Positions 8,676-20,482 are shown, counted from the first letter of the stretch. The stretch is DNA of 64,000 nt from Aurantimonas aggregata (GCF_010500835.1 NZ_JAAAMJ010000019.1:16005-80004); one strand, 5' to 3'. Program-made: numbers and translations. The notes: generated by a model not told the origin, from the sequence alone.

Positions 8676-9572
8676 ATGCCGGACATGCCCGGACACCGCG
8701 TCTTCGACCGGGACCTCCTCGACAGCCGCCGCCGCCGCTGGCTGGATGCCGGCGCCCCGTCCGCCGTGCGGTTTCTGCTGCGGGCGGTCGCGGACGAACT
8801 GGCCGAACGACTGTCGCTGGTCGAGCGCCATTTTCCGGTAGCGGTGGATCTGGGTGGCCATACCGGCGAGATGGCGGCGCATCTTCGCGCCGCGGGCAAG
8901 GCCGATCGCGTCGTCCGGATTGAGCGGCTGGAAGCGCTGCTGGATGGGCCGGACCTTGCCGCCTTGGGCGACGAGGAGGCACTCCCGCTGGCCGAGGCGA
9001 GCGTCGACCTCGTCGTCTCGACCCTGTCGCTGCACCTGACCAACGACACGCCCGGCGTGCTCGTCCAGTGCCGCCGCGCTTTGCGGCCGGACGGCCTGTT
9101 CCTCTGCGGCTTCCTCGGCGGCGACACGCTGAGCGAGCTGCGGGCGTCCCTGTTTGCGGCGGAAGCCGAGCTGATGGGCGGCGTCTCCCCGCGGGTGGCC
9201 CCCTTCGCCGACATAAGGGACGCCGGTGCCCTGCTGCAGCGCGCCGGCTTCGCGCTGCCGGTCACCGACCAGGACCGGCTGACAGTCCGCTACGACAATC
9301 TGTTCCAGCTGATGCAGGATCTGCGGGCGATGGGCATGGCGAACATGCTGGTCGAGCGCTCGCGTCGGCCGTCCTCGCGGCGCCTGTTCCTGCGCGCGGC
9401 CGAGATCTATGCCGAGCGCTACGCCGATCAGGACGGCCGGATCCGCGCGACGTTCGACGTCATCTACATGTCGGGCTGGGCGCCGCACGAGAGCCAGCAG
9501 AAGCCGCTGCAGCCGGGCAGCGCCAAGGCGAGCCTGGCCGCCGCGCTGAAGGATCGCTCGGGTCCGTCCTGA
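8676..9572 (+). CDS. SAM-dependent methyltransferase, BioC/NDUFAF5-like
   Basis: A 298-residue class I methyltransferase. It begins MPDMPGHRVFDRDLLDSRRR, with the SAM-binding loop as AVDLGGHTGEMAAHL at about 54-68, and a motif region LPLAEASVDLVVSTLSLHLTND typical of the BioC/NDUFAF5 family. In mitochondria and alphaproteobacteria such proteins have been tied to complex I assembly and arginine modification; the exact substrate here is unproven. The ribosome-binding site is weak. It is divergent from comF and converges with the small pilin gene. Confidence 0.85.
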   Translation: MPDMPGHRVFDRDLLDSRRRRWLDAGAPSAVRFLLRAVADELAERLSLVERHFPVAVDLGGHTGEMAAHLRAAGKADRVVRIERLEALLDGPDLAALGDEEALPLAEASVDLVVSTLSLHLTNDTPGVLVQCRRALRPDGLFLCGFLGGDTLSELRASLFAAEAELMGGVSPRVAPFADIRDAGALLQRAGFALPVTDQDRLTVRYDNLFQLMQDLRAMGMANMLVERSRRPSSRRLFLRAAEIYAERYADQDGRIRATFDVIYMSGWAPHESQQKPLQPGSAKASLAAALKDRSGPS

Positions 9573-9587
9573 CCGGACAGGCTTCGC

Positions 9588-9767
9588 TCAGAAGGCGGCT
9601 GCGATCATCTGGAACGTCGCGACGAAGGCCTCGGTCAACGGCTGGATGCTGGTGACGAGGGCCGTGCCGAGGATCGCGGCGACCAGCGTGTATTCGACGG
9701 CAACGCCGCCGCTCCGGTTGCGGCGGAATGCGTCAAGACGGGCGGCGATGCGCCGGCGGGTCAGCAT
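9588..9767 (-). CDS. Flp-like small pilin / TadE-type pseudopilin, 59 residues
   Basis: A 59-residue protein with a short basic N-terminus (MLTRRRIAARLDAFRRNRSG), then GGVAVEYTLVAAILGTALV and a short C-terminal tail. A Gly-x-x-x-x-Glu-Tyr boundary before one hydrophobic helix is the hallmark of Flp/Tad type IVb pilins and TadE-like pseudopilins, cleaved by TadV/CpaA prepilin peptidase. No tad genes are in the window, so it is an isolated pilin-type gene. Its start overlaps the stop of the 99-residue membrane protein by 7 bases, so the two are co-translated. Confidence 0.75.
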   Translation of the reverse strand: MLTRRRIAARLDAFRRNRSGGVAVEYTLVAAILGTALVTSIQPLTEAFVATFQMIAAAF

Positions 9768-10060
9768 GCGCCCGATCTCCGGCCGCCGGCGTGGACGATG
9801 CAGGGCCCTGCGCCCGGCGCCTGCAGCACGCTGCGGTGGACCGTGTAGCGGCTGGCGCCGATCGAGCCGGTGGTCATCGTGTCAAGTTGCTGGCTGCTCG
9901 CGACATAGTCGACGCTCTTGCGGGCCGCCGGGACGACGACCAGCGCCAGCCCGAGCGTGATCGCCCCGAACAGCAGCGTCGCGCGCAGCAGGCCGGTCCG
10001 CAGCTCGCGGATGGACGCCTGCAGGCGGAAATCGTTCAGTTCGTCCTGGAATTCGCGCAT
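9761..10060 (-). CDS. Single-span membrane protein coupled to the Flp-like pilin
   Basis: A 99-residue protein: a charged N-terminal segment (MREFQDELNDFRLQASIREL), one transmembrane helix at about 25-44 (LRATLLFGAITLGLALVVVP), then an extracytoplasmic domain with RYTVHRSVLQAPGAGPCIVH and a C-terminal RSGAC ending in Cys. Two Cys residues could pair outside the membrane. I recall similar small proteins next to lone pilin genes in Rhizobiales, but cannot name a family. The 7-base overlap with the pilin suggests a joint role, perhaps anchoring or assembly. Confidence 0.7.
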   Translation of the reverse strand: MREFQDELNDFRLQASIRELRTGLLRATLLFGAITLGLALVVVPAARKSVDYVASSQQLDTMTTGSIGASRYTVHRSVLQAPGAGPCIVHAGGRRSGAC

Positions 10061-10117
10061 CGTCGCCTCGCAACCGCACCAACCGGCTCAGGGTGACGGG
10101 CAAGGATAAAGAAAGAT

Positions 10118-10132
10118 TGAATCAGATCTTAA
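10118..10132 (-). promoter_or_regulatory. CtrA-like box (one mismatch) upstream of the pilin pair
   Basis: On the minus strand TTAA, seven bases, then TTCA, against the CtrA consensus TTAA-N7-TTAA. It lies 58 bases before the start of the 99-residue membrane protein gene. Pilin genes are CtrA-controlled in Caulobacter, which makes the position plausible, but the mismatch keeps this tentative. Confidence 0.25.
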
Positions 10133-10157
10133 CGATCGCCGATTTTGCGGGGGCGGC

Positions 10158-10568
10158 TCAGAGCAGATCGACCAGATGGGCGATCAGCGGCTCGTCGGCC
10201 GGCGGCATCGGATAGTCGCGCAGCTGCGAGGCCCGCACCCATTTCAGCCGCTGCCCCTCGCGGCCCGAGGGGATCCCCTCGTAGCGGCGGCAGACATAGA
10301 GCGGCATCAGCAGATGGAAGCCGTCGTAGGAATGGCTGGCGAAGGTCAGCGGCGCGAGGCACGCCGCCTGCGTCTCGATCCCCAGCTCCTCGCGCAATTC
10401 GCGGATCAGCGCCGCCTCGGGCGTCTCGCCGGAATCGAGCTTGCCGCCCGGAAATTCCCAGAGCCCGGCCAGCGACTTGCCGGCCGGCCGCTCGGTCAGG
10501 AGGATCCGGTTGTCGGTGTCGATCAGCGCGCAGGCGACGACGACGAGCAGCGGGCGCTCGCCGTTCAC
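10158..10568 (-). CDS. mutT: 8-oxo-dGTP diphosphatase (MutT family Nudix hydrolase)
   Basis: Removes oxidised dGTP from the nucleotide pool. The 136-residue protein carries a perfect Nudix box at 42-64 (GKLDSGETPEAALIRELREE followed by LGI) and the MutT N-terminus (VVVACALIDTDNRILLTERP, GLWEFPGGK). Length and motif match MutT of Rhizobiales. It is downstream of the GNAT gene with a 4-base overlap, in the order argJ-GNAT-mutT, which is conserved in related genomes. Confidence 0.92.
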   Translation of the reverse strand: MNGERPLLVVVACALIDTDNRILLTERPAGKSLAGLWEFPGGKLDSGETPEAALIRELREELGIETQAACLAPLTFASHSYDGFHLLMPLYVCRRYEGIPSGREGQRLKWVRASQLRDYPMPPADEPLIAHLVDLL

Positions 10569-11353
10569 GTCGCCTCACCAGGCGGGGCGCGATAGACGTA
10601 GCGATAGGCTGGCTTGAAGCCGAGCGCGTGGTAGAGCGACAGGCCCGCCGCGTTGTCCGCCTCGACCTGCACCCAGGCCGTCTTGGCGCCCTTGCGCACG
10701 GTGTAGCGCAGCGCCGTGGCGACGAGGTCGCGGCCGGTGCCCTGGCGCCGCTGGCTCGGCGCCACGGCGACATCGAGCAGGCCGGTCAGGTCGTTGTCGT
10801 GGATGGCGAGCGCCACCGCGACGGGCGCGCCGCCTTTGTCCTCCTGGACGAACATGCCGGTGGGCGGGCGGATCGCCTCGATGATCTCCGTCAGCCCGGC
10901 GCGCAGCTCCGCCGGCCGCTCGTGGACGATCAGGCTCGCCTCGATGTAGCGGGCGGTGTCTCTTATCGGGATCCGGTCGATGGCGCTGTCGAAGGAAAGT
11001 TTGGTCAGGTCGGCTGTCATCACCACGGATTCGCCGAAGCGGCTCCAGCCGTCGTCGTCGAGATGGCGCACGAGTTCGGGGGGCGCCAGCGGCGACTGCC
11101 GTACGATGAGCGTACGGCCATAGTCGATGAAGGTCTGGCGTGCCCGCTCGATGCGCTCCGGGATGTCTGCGTTGTCGGACGGATCGAGCGGATTGACCGA
11201 GTTGAGCCGCTTGGCCGGAAACGACTTGGTCAGCCGCACCGCCCACGTCCCGTCGAACGCCGTCGACGACGCCGGCCAGGCGCGGAAACCCGCTGCCTCG
11301 AGCCGGCGCACCACGGCCAGCTGTCGCAGCCTCTCAGCTTCGGTAATCGCCAT
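10565..11353 (-). CDS. GNAT family N-acetyltransferase
   Basis: A 262-residue protein with the acetyl-CoA-binding GNAT motif A in the C-terminal half ([21 protein letters not shown]-x-x-G-x-G/A) and a following [20 protein letters not shown], the classic GNAT motif B. The N-terminal 120 residues are a second, degenerate GNAT-like fold. The acceptor is unknown. It overlaps the end of argJ by 20 bases and the start of mutT by 4, so all three are one operon. Linkage to argJ does not by itself show an arginine role. Confidence 0.88.
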   Translation of the reverse strand: MAITEAERLRQLAVVRRLEAAGFRAWPASSTAFDGTWAVRLTKSFPAKRLNSVNPLDPSDNADIPERIERARQTFIDYGRTLIVRQSPLAPPELVRHLDDDGWSRFGESVVMTADLTKLSFDSAIDRIPIRDTARYIEASLIVHERPAELRAGLTEIIEAIRPPTGMFVQEDKGGAPVAVALAIHDNDLTGLLDVAVAPSQRRQGTGRDLVATALRYTVRKGAKTAWVQVEADNAAGLSLYHALGFKPAYRYVYRAPPGEAT

Positions 11354-12575
11354 TTATCGCGACATATTCCTTGGTGAGATCGCAGCTGTAGACGGTCCAT
11401 CGCCCGGTGCCGAGGCCGAGCTCGACCCGGATCGGAATCTCGGGGCGCTGCATCACCGCCGAGGCGGCGGCTTCCGAATAGGCCGGATCGCGCTCGCCGT
11501 CGACCGCGACGCGGATGTCGCCGAAATGAATGGCGAGGCGGTCGCGGTCGGCTTCTTCCCCGGCCTTGCCGACGGCCATGACCACCCGGCCCCAGTTAGC
11601 GTCCTCGCCGGCCACGGCGGTCTTGACCAGCGGCGAGTTGGCGATCGACAGGGCGATGCGCTTGGCCGCGGCGTCGCTGGTCGCGCCCTCGACGGTCACC
11701 TGGATCTCCTTGCGGGCGCCCTCGCCGTCCCGCGCCACCTGCCGGGCGAGATCGAGCAGCAGATCGTCGAGCGCCGCGCGGAAATCGGCAGCTGCCGGGT
11801 CTTTCGCGTCGCTGATCGTCGGGCAGCCGCGCGCCGCGGCACGGCCGGTCGCAAACAGCAGCAGCGTGTCGGAGGTCGAGGTGTCGCTGTCGACGGTCAC
11901 CGAGTTGAAGCTCGGGCCGACACCCTTGGCCAGCATCGCCTGCAGCGCCGGCGCGGCGATTGCCGCATCGGTCGCCACGAAGGAGAGCATCGTCGCCATG
12001 TCGGGGGCGATCATGCCGGCGCCCTTGGCGATGCCGTTGATCGTCACCGTCGCGCCGCCCAGCGTCACCTTGCGGGTCGTGAGCTTGGGATAGGTATCGG
12101 TGGTCATGATCGCCTCGGCGGCCTCGCGCCAGCCATCCTCGCGCGCCGCGTCCGTCAGGCCGGCGAGGAGATCCGAGAACCTGCCGGCGTCGAGCGGCTC
12201 GCCGATGACCCCGGTGGAAGCGAGGAAGATCGCGTCCGTCCCGCAATCGAGCGCCGCCGCGGCCGCCTCCGCCGTCAGCGCCGTCGTCTCGCGGCCGCGC
12301 CTGCCGGTGAAGGCGTTGGCGTTGCCGGAATTGACCACCAGCGCCCGCGCGGTGCCGCCCTTCAGGCTCTCGCGGCAGAAATCCACCGGCGCCGAGGGGC
12401 ATTTCGAGGTGGTGAAGACGCCGGCGACGGTCGTCTGCGCGTCCAGCACCATCACCAGGAGGTCAGTTCGCCCCTTGTACTTGATGCCGGCCGCCGCCGT
12501 CGCGATGCGGACACCCTCGATCGGGGGAAGCTCAGGGATGCTGGCCGGGGCCAGAGGAGAGACAGGCGTCGTCAT
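11334..12575 (-). CDS. argJ: Bifunctional glutamate N-acetyltransferase / amino-acid N-acetyltransferase ArgJ
   Basis: Transfers acetyl from N-acetylornithine to glutamate in the cyclic arginine pathway. The 413-residue precursor has the self-cleavage site [16 protein letters not shown] with the catalytic Thr at about 195, which becomes the N-terminus of the beta chain, plus VVNSGNANA near 80-88. Homologues of similar length are bifunctional or monofunctional; sequence alone does not decide. argH is at 53.3-54.7 kb. It is followed by the overlapping GNAT and mutT genes. Confidence 0.95.
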   Translation of the reverse strand: MTTPVSPLAPASIPELPPIEGVRIATAAAGIKYKGRTDLLVMVLDAQTTVAGVFTTSKCPSAPVDFCRESLKGGTARALVVNSGNANAFTGRRGRETTALTAEAAAAALDCGTDAIFLASTGVIGEPLDAGRFSDLLAGLTDAAREDGWREAAEAIMTTDTYPKLTTRKVTLGGATVTINGIAKGAGMIAPDMATMLSFVATDAAIAAPALQAMLAKGVGPSFNSVTVDSDTSTSDTLLLFATGRAAARGCPTISDAKDPAAADFRAALDDLLLDLARQVARDGEGARKEIQVTVEGATSDAAAKRIALSIANSPLVKTAVAGEDANWGRVVMAVGKAGEEADRDRLAIHFGDIRVAVDGERDPAYSEAAASAVMQRPEIPIRVELGLGTGRWTVYSCDLTKEYVAINGDYRS

Positions 12576-12645
12576 GAAATCCTTCGACGGCTAGGAACGG
12601 ACGCCGGCCGGGCCGGGCCAAGGGTCGGGACGATGCGAAGGAGGA

Positions 12646-12668
12646 CGGCGCGCCGGAAAGGCGCGCCG
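12646..12668 (-). terminator. GC-rich hairpin after the parvulin gene
   Basis: A perfect 9-bp stem (CGGCGCGCC / GGCGCGCCG) with a 5-base loop starts nine bases past the parvulin stop codon. On the minus strand it is followed by a pyrimidine-rich TCCTCCTTC. It is a plausible intrinsic terminator between the parvulin gene and argJ. Confidence 0.55.
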
Positions 12669-12676
12669 AGGACCCG

Positions 12677-13573
12677 CTACTCCGCCGGCGGCGTGTCGGA
12701 AGTCGGCGCGTCGGCCGGTGCCGGCTCCATCGCGCCTTCGATCGCCTCGATCTGCTGCTTCAGCGCCGGATCGACATATTCGACCGTCAGGTCGTTCCGG
12801 GCCTGGCTCACCAGCTCCATGTACTTCTCGCGCAACACGACCTGGCGGACCTGCTCCTTGACCTGCTCGTAGCTCGGCGGCTCGGCCTGGCGCTTCTCCT
12901 CGACCCGGATCACGTGCCAGCCGAACTGAGTCTCAACCGGCTCCTTGGTGTACTGGCCGGGCTCCAGGGCAAAGGCGGCCGTCTCGAAGGCCGGCACCAT
13001 CTGCCCGGCGCTGAAGAAGCCCAGATCGCCGCCTTCCGGACCCGACGGGCCGGTCGACAGCTCCTGCGCGACGGTGGCGAAATCCGCGCCCTCGTCGAGC
13101 CGCTTGATCGCCGCGTCGGCCTCTTCCCTGGTCTTCACCAGGATGTGGCGCGCATGGACTTCCTCGGCGGTCGGCATCGCGCCGATCTCGGCGTCGTAGC
13201 GGGCCTTGAGTTCGTCCTCGGTCACGGTGGCGACGGCGTTCCTGGCGAAGAAGGCGTTATGCAGGGCACGATCGCGCTGGAAGTCGATCTCGCTGGCGAC
13301 GGCCGGCTCGTCCTGCAGCTTGGCCTTCTCGGCTTCCTGCGCCAGTGCCTTGATGTCGATCAGCGCGGACAAGACGGCGAGCCGACGCTGTTCCTCGGGA
13401 AGCTGCTGGAACTGGGCGCCGATTTCGTTCTGCGCCGCGCTGAGGTCACCCTCGGTGATCTCGGCCGCGCCGACCTTCGCGACGATATCGGCGTCCGCGG
13501 CGCGGACGGGACCGGCCAGGAAGGTGAGAGCGATCGCGCTCGCGGCGAGCGTCAGGCGAAGATCGATGGTCAT
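12677..13573 (-). CDS. Periplasmic parvulin-type peptidyl-prolyl cis-trans isomerase (SurA/PrsA-like)
   Basis: A 298-residue foldase. Residues 1-26 form a Sec signal peptide ([20 protein letters not shown] then GPVRA). A SurA-N-like helical region ([20 protein letters not shown]) is followed by one rotamase domain from about 130 ([49 protein letters not shown]). The C-terminus is Pro/Ala-rich and acidic. ATG 13573 was chosen over 13585 since AAGGA is better spaced for it. It is divergent from secA, a fitting partner in protein export. Confidence 0.9.
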   Translation of the reverse strand: MTIDLRLTLAASAIALTFLAGPVRAADADIVAKVGAAEITEGDLSAAQNEIGAQFQQLPEEQRRLAVLSALIDIKALAQEAEKAKLQDEPAVASEIDFQRDRALHNAFFARNAVATVTEDELKARYDAEIGAMPTAEEVHARHILVKTREEADAAIKRLDEGADFATVAQELSTGPSGPEGGDLGFFSAGQMVPAFETAAFALEPGQYTKEPVETQFGWHVIRVEEKRQAEPPSYEQVKEQVRQVVLREKYMELVSQARNDLTVEYVDPALKQQIEAIEGAMEPAPADAPTSDTPPAE

Positions 13574-13694
13574 GGCAAAGAGCATCCTTTGCGGTTCGAT
13601 GGGAGGATGGGGCTCTGGCTTCGCGTGCCCGCGCGCCTCTCGGGCGACGCTTCGATGGCCCCGGAATGCGGCATCCCCGGCAGGCGGGGCGCCG

Positions 13695-13723
13695 TTGACA
13701 ACGGTTTGGCCCCCTCTTATCTC
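13695..13723 (+). promoter_or_regulatory. Sigma-70 promoter for secA
   Basis: TTGACA (13695-13700), a 17-base spacer and TATCTC (13718-13723) form a near-consensus housekeeping promoter. It points at secA and leaves a leader of about 130 bases before the ATG at 13862. The leader could host SecA autoregulation, but no SecM-like reading frame was identified. Confidence 0.65.
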
Positions 13724-13861
13724 TCGCGCGATCCGAAAGTCCAGCCGCCTTCCGTAAAGTTTGAAGGCCCCGCAAGCGCAGGGATCGACCGGAACCAGCG
13801 ACCGCGAACGGCGGCGTCGGGGACGGGGTCGGCAGATGCAGACACTCTGGAAGGTCCCTTC

Positions 13862-16588
<2,727 letters not shown>

Positions 16589-16691
16589 AGACACCTCGAA
16601 GAGGCTTTGCCGGCACGCCTGATCGGTGTGTCGGCAGGTTTCGAGCAGCCGGTGGCACGGTCTCGGTGAAGCTGTCCGAAGAACCTGCGGT

Positions 16692-16973
16692 TCAGGCTGC
16701 GAGGCCGGCCGGGGCAGCGATCAGGACGGGATTGGCGATCATCGCCTCCAGCAGTTCCTCGTCGCTGAGGGCCGGATCGTCGAGTCCGAGCTCCACATAG
16801 GGCGTTCCCTCACGGCGCAGCATGTCCCGCGGCCGTGTGCCCATCATGCGCAGGATCTCCGCCAGCGCCTCCCGGCTCGGCGGGGCCGACAGATAGTCCC
16901 CGATGGCGAGCGCATTCCCGGCGGGGTGGTCGCCATGCGACGCGGCTTCAGGCTGATAGGTCGTCTGGGACAT
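16692..16973 (-). CDS. Truncated ArsC-like protein without cysteine, 93 residues
   Basis: Residues about 28-85 (SAPPSREALAEILRMMGTRP, RREGTPYVELGLDDPALSDE, LLEAMIANPVLI) align by eye with the middle and C-terminal part of the ArsC/Spx arsenate reductase family. The family's N-terminal YHNPxCGTSR with its catalytic Cys is missing, and the usual RPIVVTPxGxRLCRPSE end is replaced by AAPAGLAA. The protein contains no Cys at all, so it cannot reduce arsenate in the known way. It may be a remnant or a repurposed small protein. It lies alone between secA and the L,D-transpeptidase gene. Confidence 0.55.
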   Translation of the reverse strand: MSQTTYQPEAASHGDHPAGNALAIGDYLSAPPSREALAEILRMMGTRPRDMLRREGTPYVELGLDDPALSDEELLEAMIANPVLIAAPAGLAA

Positions 16974-17060
16974 TGCGGCGTTCCCTTGCTCGAGACGAAC
17001 GCCTGGCCGGCTCGTGGCCGAAACGTTCCGCCCTGACAGGCGCGGACCACAGGACTGATC

Positions 17061-17090
17061 CGGCGAGGATGGCCACAGCCATCCTCGCCG
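17061..17090 (-). terminator. Strong hairpin downstream of the L,D-transpeptidase gene
   Basis: A perfect 13-bp inverted repeat (CGGCGAGGATGGC / GCCATCCTCGCCG) with loop CACA begins seven bases past the stop codon at 17097. No clear T-run follows on the minus strand, but the stem is stable enough to suggest a terminator, possibly bidirectional. Confidence 0.6.
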
Positions 17091-17096
17091 CTAAGC

Positions 17097-18116
17097 TCAG
17101 TTCAGGAAGCTCGAGAAGATTGACCCGCCGCTTTCCGAAGACGACGCGCCGGCGCGTCTGCCGCCGATGCGGTTGCCGTCGCGGTCGTAGCCCTTGCGGC
17201 GGTTCTGCTCCTGCGCATAGGCGTCCGCGGTGATCGGGTCGCCGGTGCGATAGGTGAAGCTCGACGTCACCGCGAATTCGCTGGGCTTCAGCCGCGCGGC
17301 GATCTGTTCTTCCTGGGCCGCGTCGGCGGCGACCTTGGCGGCGATCTCGGCCGGCGTCTGGAAGACCGGGCACGGCCCGTTCGGCGTCAGGCCGGCGACG
17401 GTCGCGGCGCTCTGGTCAAAAATGTAGCGGCTCTCGCAGACGCCGACATTCGGCGGACGCTTGGTGATCTCGAAATGATCCGAGCCCATCTTGAGCATCT
17501 TCCAGAACGCGTAGTGCTCGGACTTGCGGTGACGGGCGAGGTTCTTCGGCGTCATCCGGAACGGATAGGCCTGGATCTGGAACGCCCGCTGGCCGCCTTC
17601 GAAGGAATCGCGGGCGAGCGTGTAGATCTCCTGCACCTGCACGTCGTCCATGGCGTAGCAGCCGGACGAGTTGCACGAGCCGTGGATCATCAGATGGCTG
17701 CCTGTGCGGGCATTGGCCCGGTCATAGGCGTTCGGGTAGCCCATGTTGATGGCGAGATGGTAGTTCGAATTCGGGTTCAGCTGCGCCGGCGTCACCGTGT
17801 AGAAGCCCTCGGGCGCCTGACGGTCGCCTTCCTTCTTCTTCGGCCCGAGCTTTCCCGACCAGGCGCAGATCTCGTAGGTCTTCAGGAGCGCGTAGCTGCC
17901 GTCGGTCTTCTGCTTCCAGATCTCGAGTTCCGACTCTTCCTTGTAGAGCCGGACGAGAACGGGCGAATGGACCCCCATTCCCTGCGCCTTGATCGCCCGG
18001 ACGAGATCGGCAGGCAGCGGCGCATTGGCCGGCACGAGGTCCTCGTACTGGCAGGCGGACAGCGCAAACATGCTGGCCGCAAGCGCGGCCGCCGTCACGA
18101 GGCGTCGGATAAACAT
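17097..18116 (-). CDS. L,D-transpeptidase family lipoprotein (YkuD/YafK-like)
   Basis: Likely forms 3-3 peptidoglycan cross-links or attaches proteins to the wall in the periplasm. The 339-residue precursor has a lipoprotein signal with lipobox LSAC (Cys22). The catalytic YkuD motif is HLMIHGSCNSSGCYAM, with His145 and nucleophile Cys153. The WSGKLGPKKKEGDRQAPEGF segment places it in the YafK-like subgroup. Polar-growing Rhizobiales depend on such enzymes. A CtrA-type box sits about 150 bases upstream and a hairpin terminator downstream, so it looks like a single-gene unit. Confidence 0.88.
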   Translation of the reverse strand: MFIRRLVTAAALAASMFALSACQYEDLVPANAPLPADLVRAIKAQGMGVHSPVLVRLYKEESELEIWKQKTDGSYALLKTYEICAWSGKLGPKKKEGDRQAPEGFYTVTPAQLNPNSNYHLAINMGYPNAYDRANARTGSHLMIHGSCNSSGCYAMDDVQVQEIYTLARDSFEGGQRAFQIQAYPFRMTPKNLARHRKSEHYAFWKMLKMGSDHFEITKRPPNVGVCESRYIFDQSAATVAGLTPNGPCPVFQTPAEIAAKVAADAAQEEQIAARLKPSEFAVTSSFTYRTGDPITADAYAQEQNRRKGYDRDGNRIGGRRAGASSSESGGSIFSSFLN

Positions 18117-18266
18117 CCCCTCAGTCCCCTATCGCACACGGCATCCAACCGACGCCGTCCCTCTCGATCCGGTGCACACCCCGCACGATCCGGATCCTTG
18201 CGATGGCGACACTTCGGCCAGGCCGAAGTCCCCATCGCGACTTCCCTCGACATTGGTACTGCCGGA

Positions 18267-18281
18267 TTAAGAAGCCGTTAA
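18267..18281. promoter_or_regulatory. Perfect TTAA-N7-TTAA box (CtrA-type site)
   Basis: TTAA at 18267-18270 and TTAA at 18278-18281 are separated by exactly seven bases, the full CtrA consensus. The site lies in the 271-base gap between the 3' end of accA and the start of the L,D-transpeptidase gene, so its likely target is the latter. The rest of the gap shows no gene. Confidence 0.45.
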
Positions 18282-18387
18282 GCCAATTCCTCGCCTGGCA
18301 GGTCAGGACCCCATTCTCCCGAACGGCGAGCATGGCTTCATTCTGGCAAATGCCGGAAGGGAAGTCAGTGGCCTGAGGGCAACAGGC

Positions 18388-19341
18388 TCACAGATTACGT
18401 CCGATGGCGAGGAACTTTTCCCGCCGATGTCGCCGCAGGGACTCACCATCGAGCGCCGAAAGCTCCGCAAAGGCTTTGCGAACATGGTCCGCCGCCGTGT
18501 CGACCGCGTCGTCGGAGGCGCGGTGCGCGCCGCCCAGCGGCTCCGGCACGATCTCGTCGATGACCCCGAATTCCTTCAGGTCCTGGGCGGTGATCTTCAT
18601 CGCCTGGGCGACGTCGCGCGCCCGCGTCGAGTCGCGCCAGAGAATCGAGGCGCCGGCTTCCGGCGAGATCACCGAATAGATCGCGTGCTCGAGCATCAGC
18701 ACCTTGTTCGCCGTCGCGATGGCGATGGCGCCGCCCGAGCCCCCCTCGCCGATGATCACGGAGACCATCGGCACCTTGAGATTGAGGCAGGCCTCGGTGG
18801 AACGGGCGATCGCCTCGGCCTGGCCCCGTTCTTCCGCGCCGATCCCCGGATAGGCGCCGGCCGTGTCGACCAGCGTCAGCACCGGGATGTCGAACCGCTC
18901 GGCGAGTTCCATGATCCGCACCGCCTTGCGGTAGCCCTCCGGTCGCGCCATGCCGAAATTGTGCTTCAGGCGGGTCTGCGTGTCGCTGCCCTTCTCCTGC
19001 CCGATCACGGCGACCGACCGGCCGTCGAAGCGGCCGAAGCCGGCGATGATGGCGTAATCCTCGGCGAAGAACCGGTCACCCGCCAGCGGCACGAAATCGG
19101 TGATCAGCCGCTGCAGGTAGTCGAGGCAATGCGGCCGGTCGGCGTGGCGCGCGACCTGCGTCTTCTGCCAGGGCGTCAGCTTGCGGTAGAGGTCGGCCAG
19201 CGCGTCCCGCGAGCGCCTCTCCAGCCGCTCGATCTCCTCGGTTACGTCGACCGCGTCTTCGCTCGACTCGATCTTCTTCAGCTCGAGGATCTGGCCTTCC
19301 AGATCGGCGACAGGCTTCTCGAAATCCAGATAATTGTGCAT
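18388..19341 (-). CDS. accA: Acetyl-CoA carboxylase carboxyltransferase subunit alpha
   Basis: With AccD it moves the carboxyl group from biotin to acetyl-CoA, the first step of fatty-acid synthesis. The 317-residue length and the start MHNYLDFEKPVADLEGQILE are canonical. The crotonase-type core includes GEGGSGGAIAIATANKVLML and the oxyanion region LVDTAGAYPGIGAEERGQAE. ATG 19341 was chosen because it gives the family N-terminus; the frame extends to 19404. It follows xerD on the same strand after 181 bases. Confidence 0.97.
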   Translation of the reverse strand: MHNYLDFEKPVADLEGQILELKKIESSEDAVDVTEEIERLERRSRDALADLYRKLTPWQKTQVARHADRPHCLDYLQRLITDFVPLAGDRFFAEDYAIIAGFGRFDGRSVAVIGQEKGSDTQTRLKHNFGMARPEGYRKAVRIMELAERFDIPVLTLVDTAGAYPGIGAEERGQAEAIARSTEACLNLKVPMVSVIIGEGGSGGAIAIATANKVLMLEHAIYSVISPEAGASILWRDSTRARDVAQAMKITAQDLKEFGVIDEIVPEPLGGAHRASDDAVDTAADHVRKAFAELSALDGESLRRHRREKFLAIGRNL

Positions 19342-19522
19342 CAGATACGCGGCTTTGGCCGTCCTTTGGATTGTCGACCGAGGCGGCGGCCGGCCGGTTC
19401 GCACAGCCGGCCTGTCCGGCCCTGTGGGCCGCGCTTGCCTGGCACTCTGCTTGGAGATCTGCTTCGCGGCGGAAACTGGCGGCCGGGCGCAGCCTTGTCA
19501 AGAAAACCCTTGGGGCTTGGCG

Positions 19523-20482
19523 TCAATCGCGACTTTCCGCCGACAACGGGTGATGGTCGGTGACGAGGCGAATCAGCCGCTCCTCGAGCACATGGGTATA
19601 GATCTGTGTCGTCGAGATGTCGGCATGGCCGAGCAGTTCCTGCACCGAGCGGAGATCGGCGCCGTGCTTGAGCAGGTGGCTGGCGAAGGCGTGGCGCAGC
19701 ACATGCGGCGAGATTCGTGCCGCCGGAATGCCCACCCGCGCGGCCAGCGCCTTGAGATCGCGCGCGAAGGCCTGGCGGGTCAGGTGGCCGCTCTCCGACA
19801 ATGCCGGAAACAGCCAGGGCCCATCGCCAACGTTGGCGACACGCATCGCCTCGGCGAGACCCTGCAGCGCTTCTCGCGCGGCCTCGCCCACCGGCACCAT
19901 GCGTTCCTTGTCGCCCTTGCCGCGCACGACGATCATCCGGTTCTTCGAGCGCAGCACCGAGCGCGGCAGGCTGACGAGTTCGGAGACCCGCATTCCGGTG
20001 GCGTAGAGGAGCTCGACCAGCGCATGCAGCCGCGCCGCCCGGACGGCCTTGCCCGGCGCGAGCGCCGGATCGGCGGCGTCGGCGGCAGCGAGGTCGAGCA
20101 GCGCGTCGACCTCGTCCTCGCTCATGATCTTCGGCAGCGGCCGCTTCTTGCGCGCGCCCTCGATCGGCCCGGTCGGATCGTCCCGGCGTCCGCCCTCGGT
20201 GAAGAGGAAGCGATAGAACTGCCGCAATGCCGACAGCCGGCGTGAGCGGCTCGACTCGGCAAAGCCGCGGGCCGCCATGCGCGCCACGTAGGCCCGCAGC
20301 GCATCGGTGGAGGCATCGTGCAGCGTCCCGCCCTTCCCGGACAGGAAGCCGGCGACGTCCTCGAGATCGCGGCGATAGGCGGCGACGGTGTTCTCCGCCG
20401 CGCCGCGCTCGACGGCCATCATCTCGAGAAACGATTCGATGTCGGCAGCGTCCCGCCCCGCGACCGCCGCTGCGGTGCTCAC
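19523..20482 (-). CDS. xerD: Site-specific tyrosine recombinase XerD
   Basis: Resolves chromosome dimers at dif with XerC. The 319-residue protein has the SAM-like core-binding domain (about 12-100) and all catalytic residues: Arg165 (GMRVSEL), Lys189, His260 and Arg263 (HVLRH), His286 (LLGHAD) and Tyr295. The GTG start at 20482 overlaps the stop of the upstream small protein (GTGA), which fixes it better than the longer open frame. Position beside accA and aroKB is conserved, so this is the housekeeping recombinase, not a phage integrase. Confidence 0.93.
   Translation of the reverse strand: MSTAAAVAGRDAADIESFLEMMAVERGAAENTVAAYRRDLEDVAGFLSGKGGTLHDASTDALRAYVARMAARGFAESSRSRRLSALRQFYRFLFTEGGRRDDPTGPIEGARKKRPLPKIMSEDEVDALLDLAAADAADPALAPGKAVRAARLHALVELLYATGMRVSELVSLPRSVLRSKNRMIVVRGKGDKERMVPVGEAAREALQGLAEAMRVANVGDGPWLFPALSESGHLTRQAFARDLKALAARVGIPAARISPHVLRHAFASHLLKHGADLRSVQELLGHADISTTQIYTHVLEERLIRLVTDHHPLSAESRD

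Noticed and set aside
19523..20482. Phage or island integrase
   Set aside because: Sequence and context (accA, aroKB) are those of housekeeping XerD; no att-like repeats nearby.
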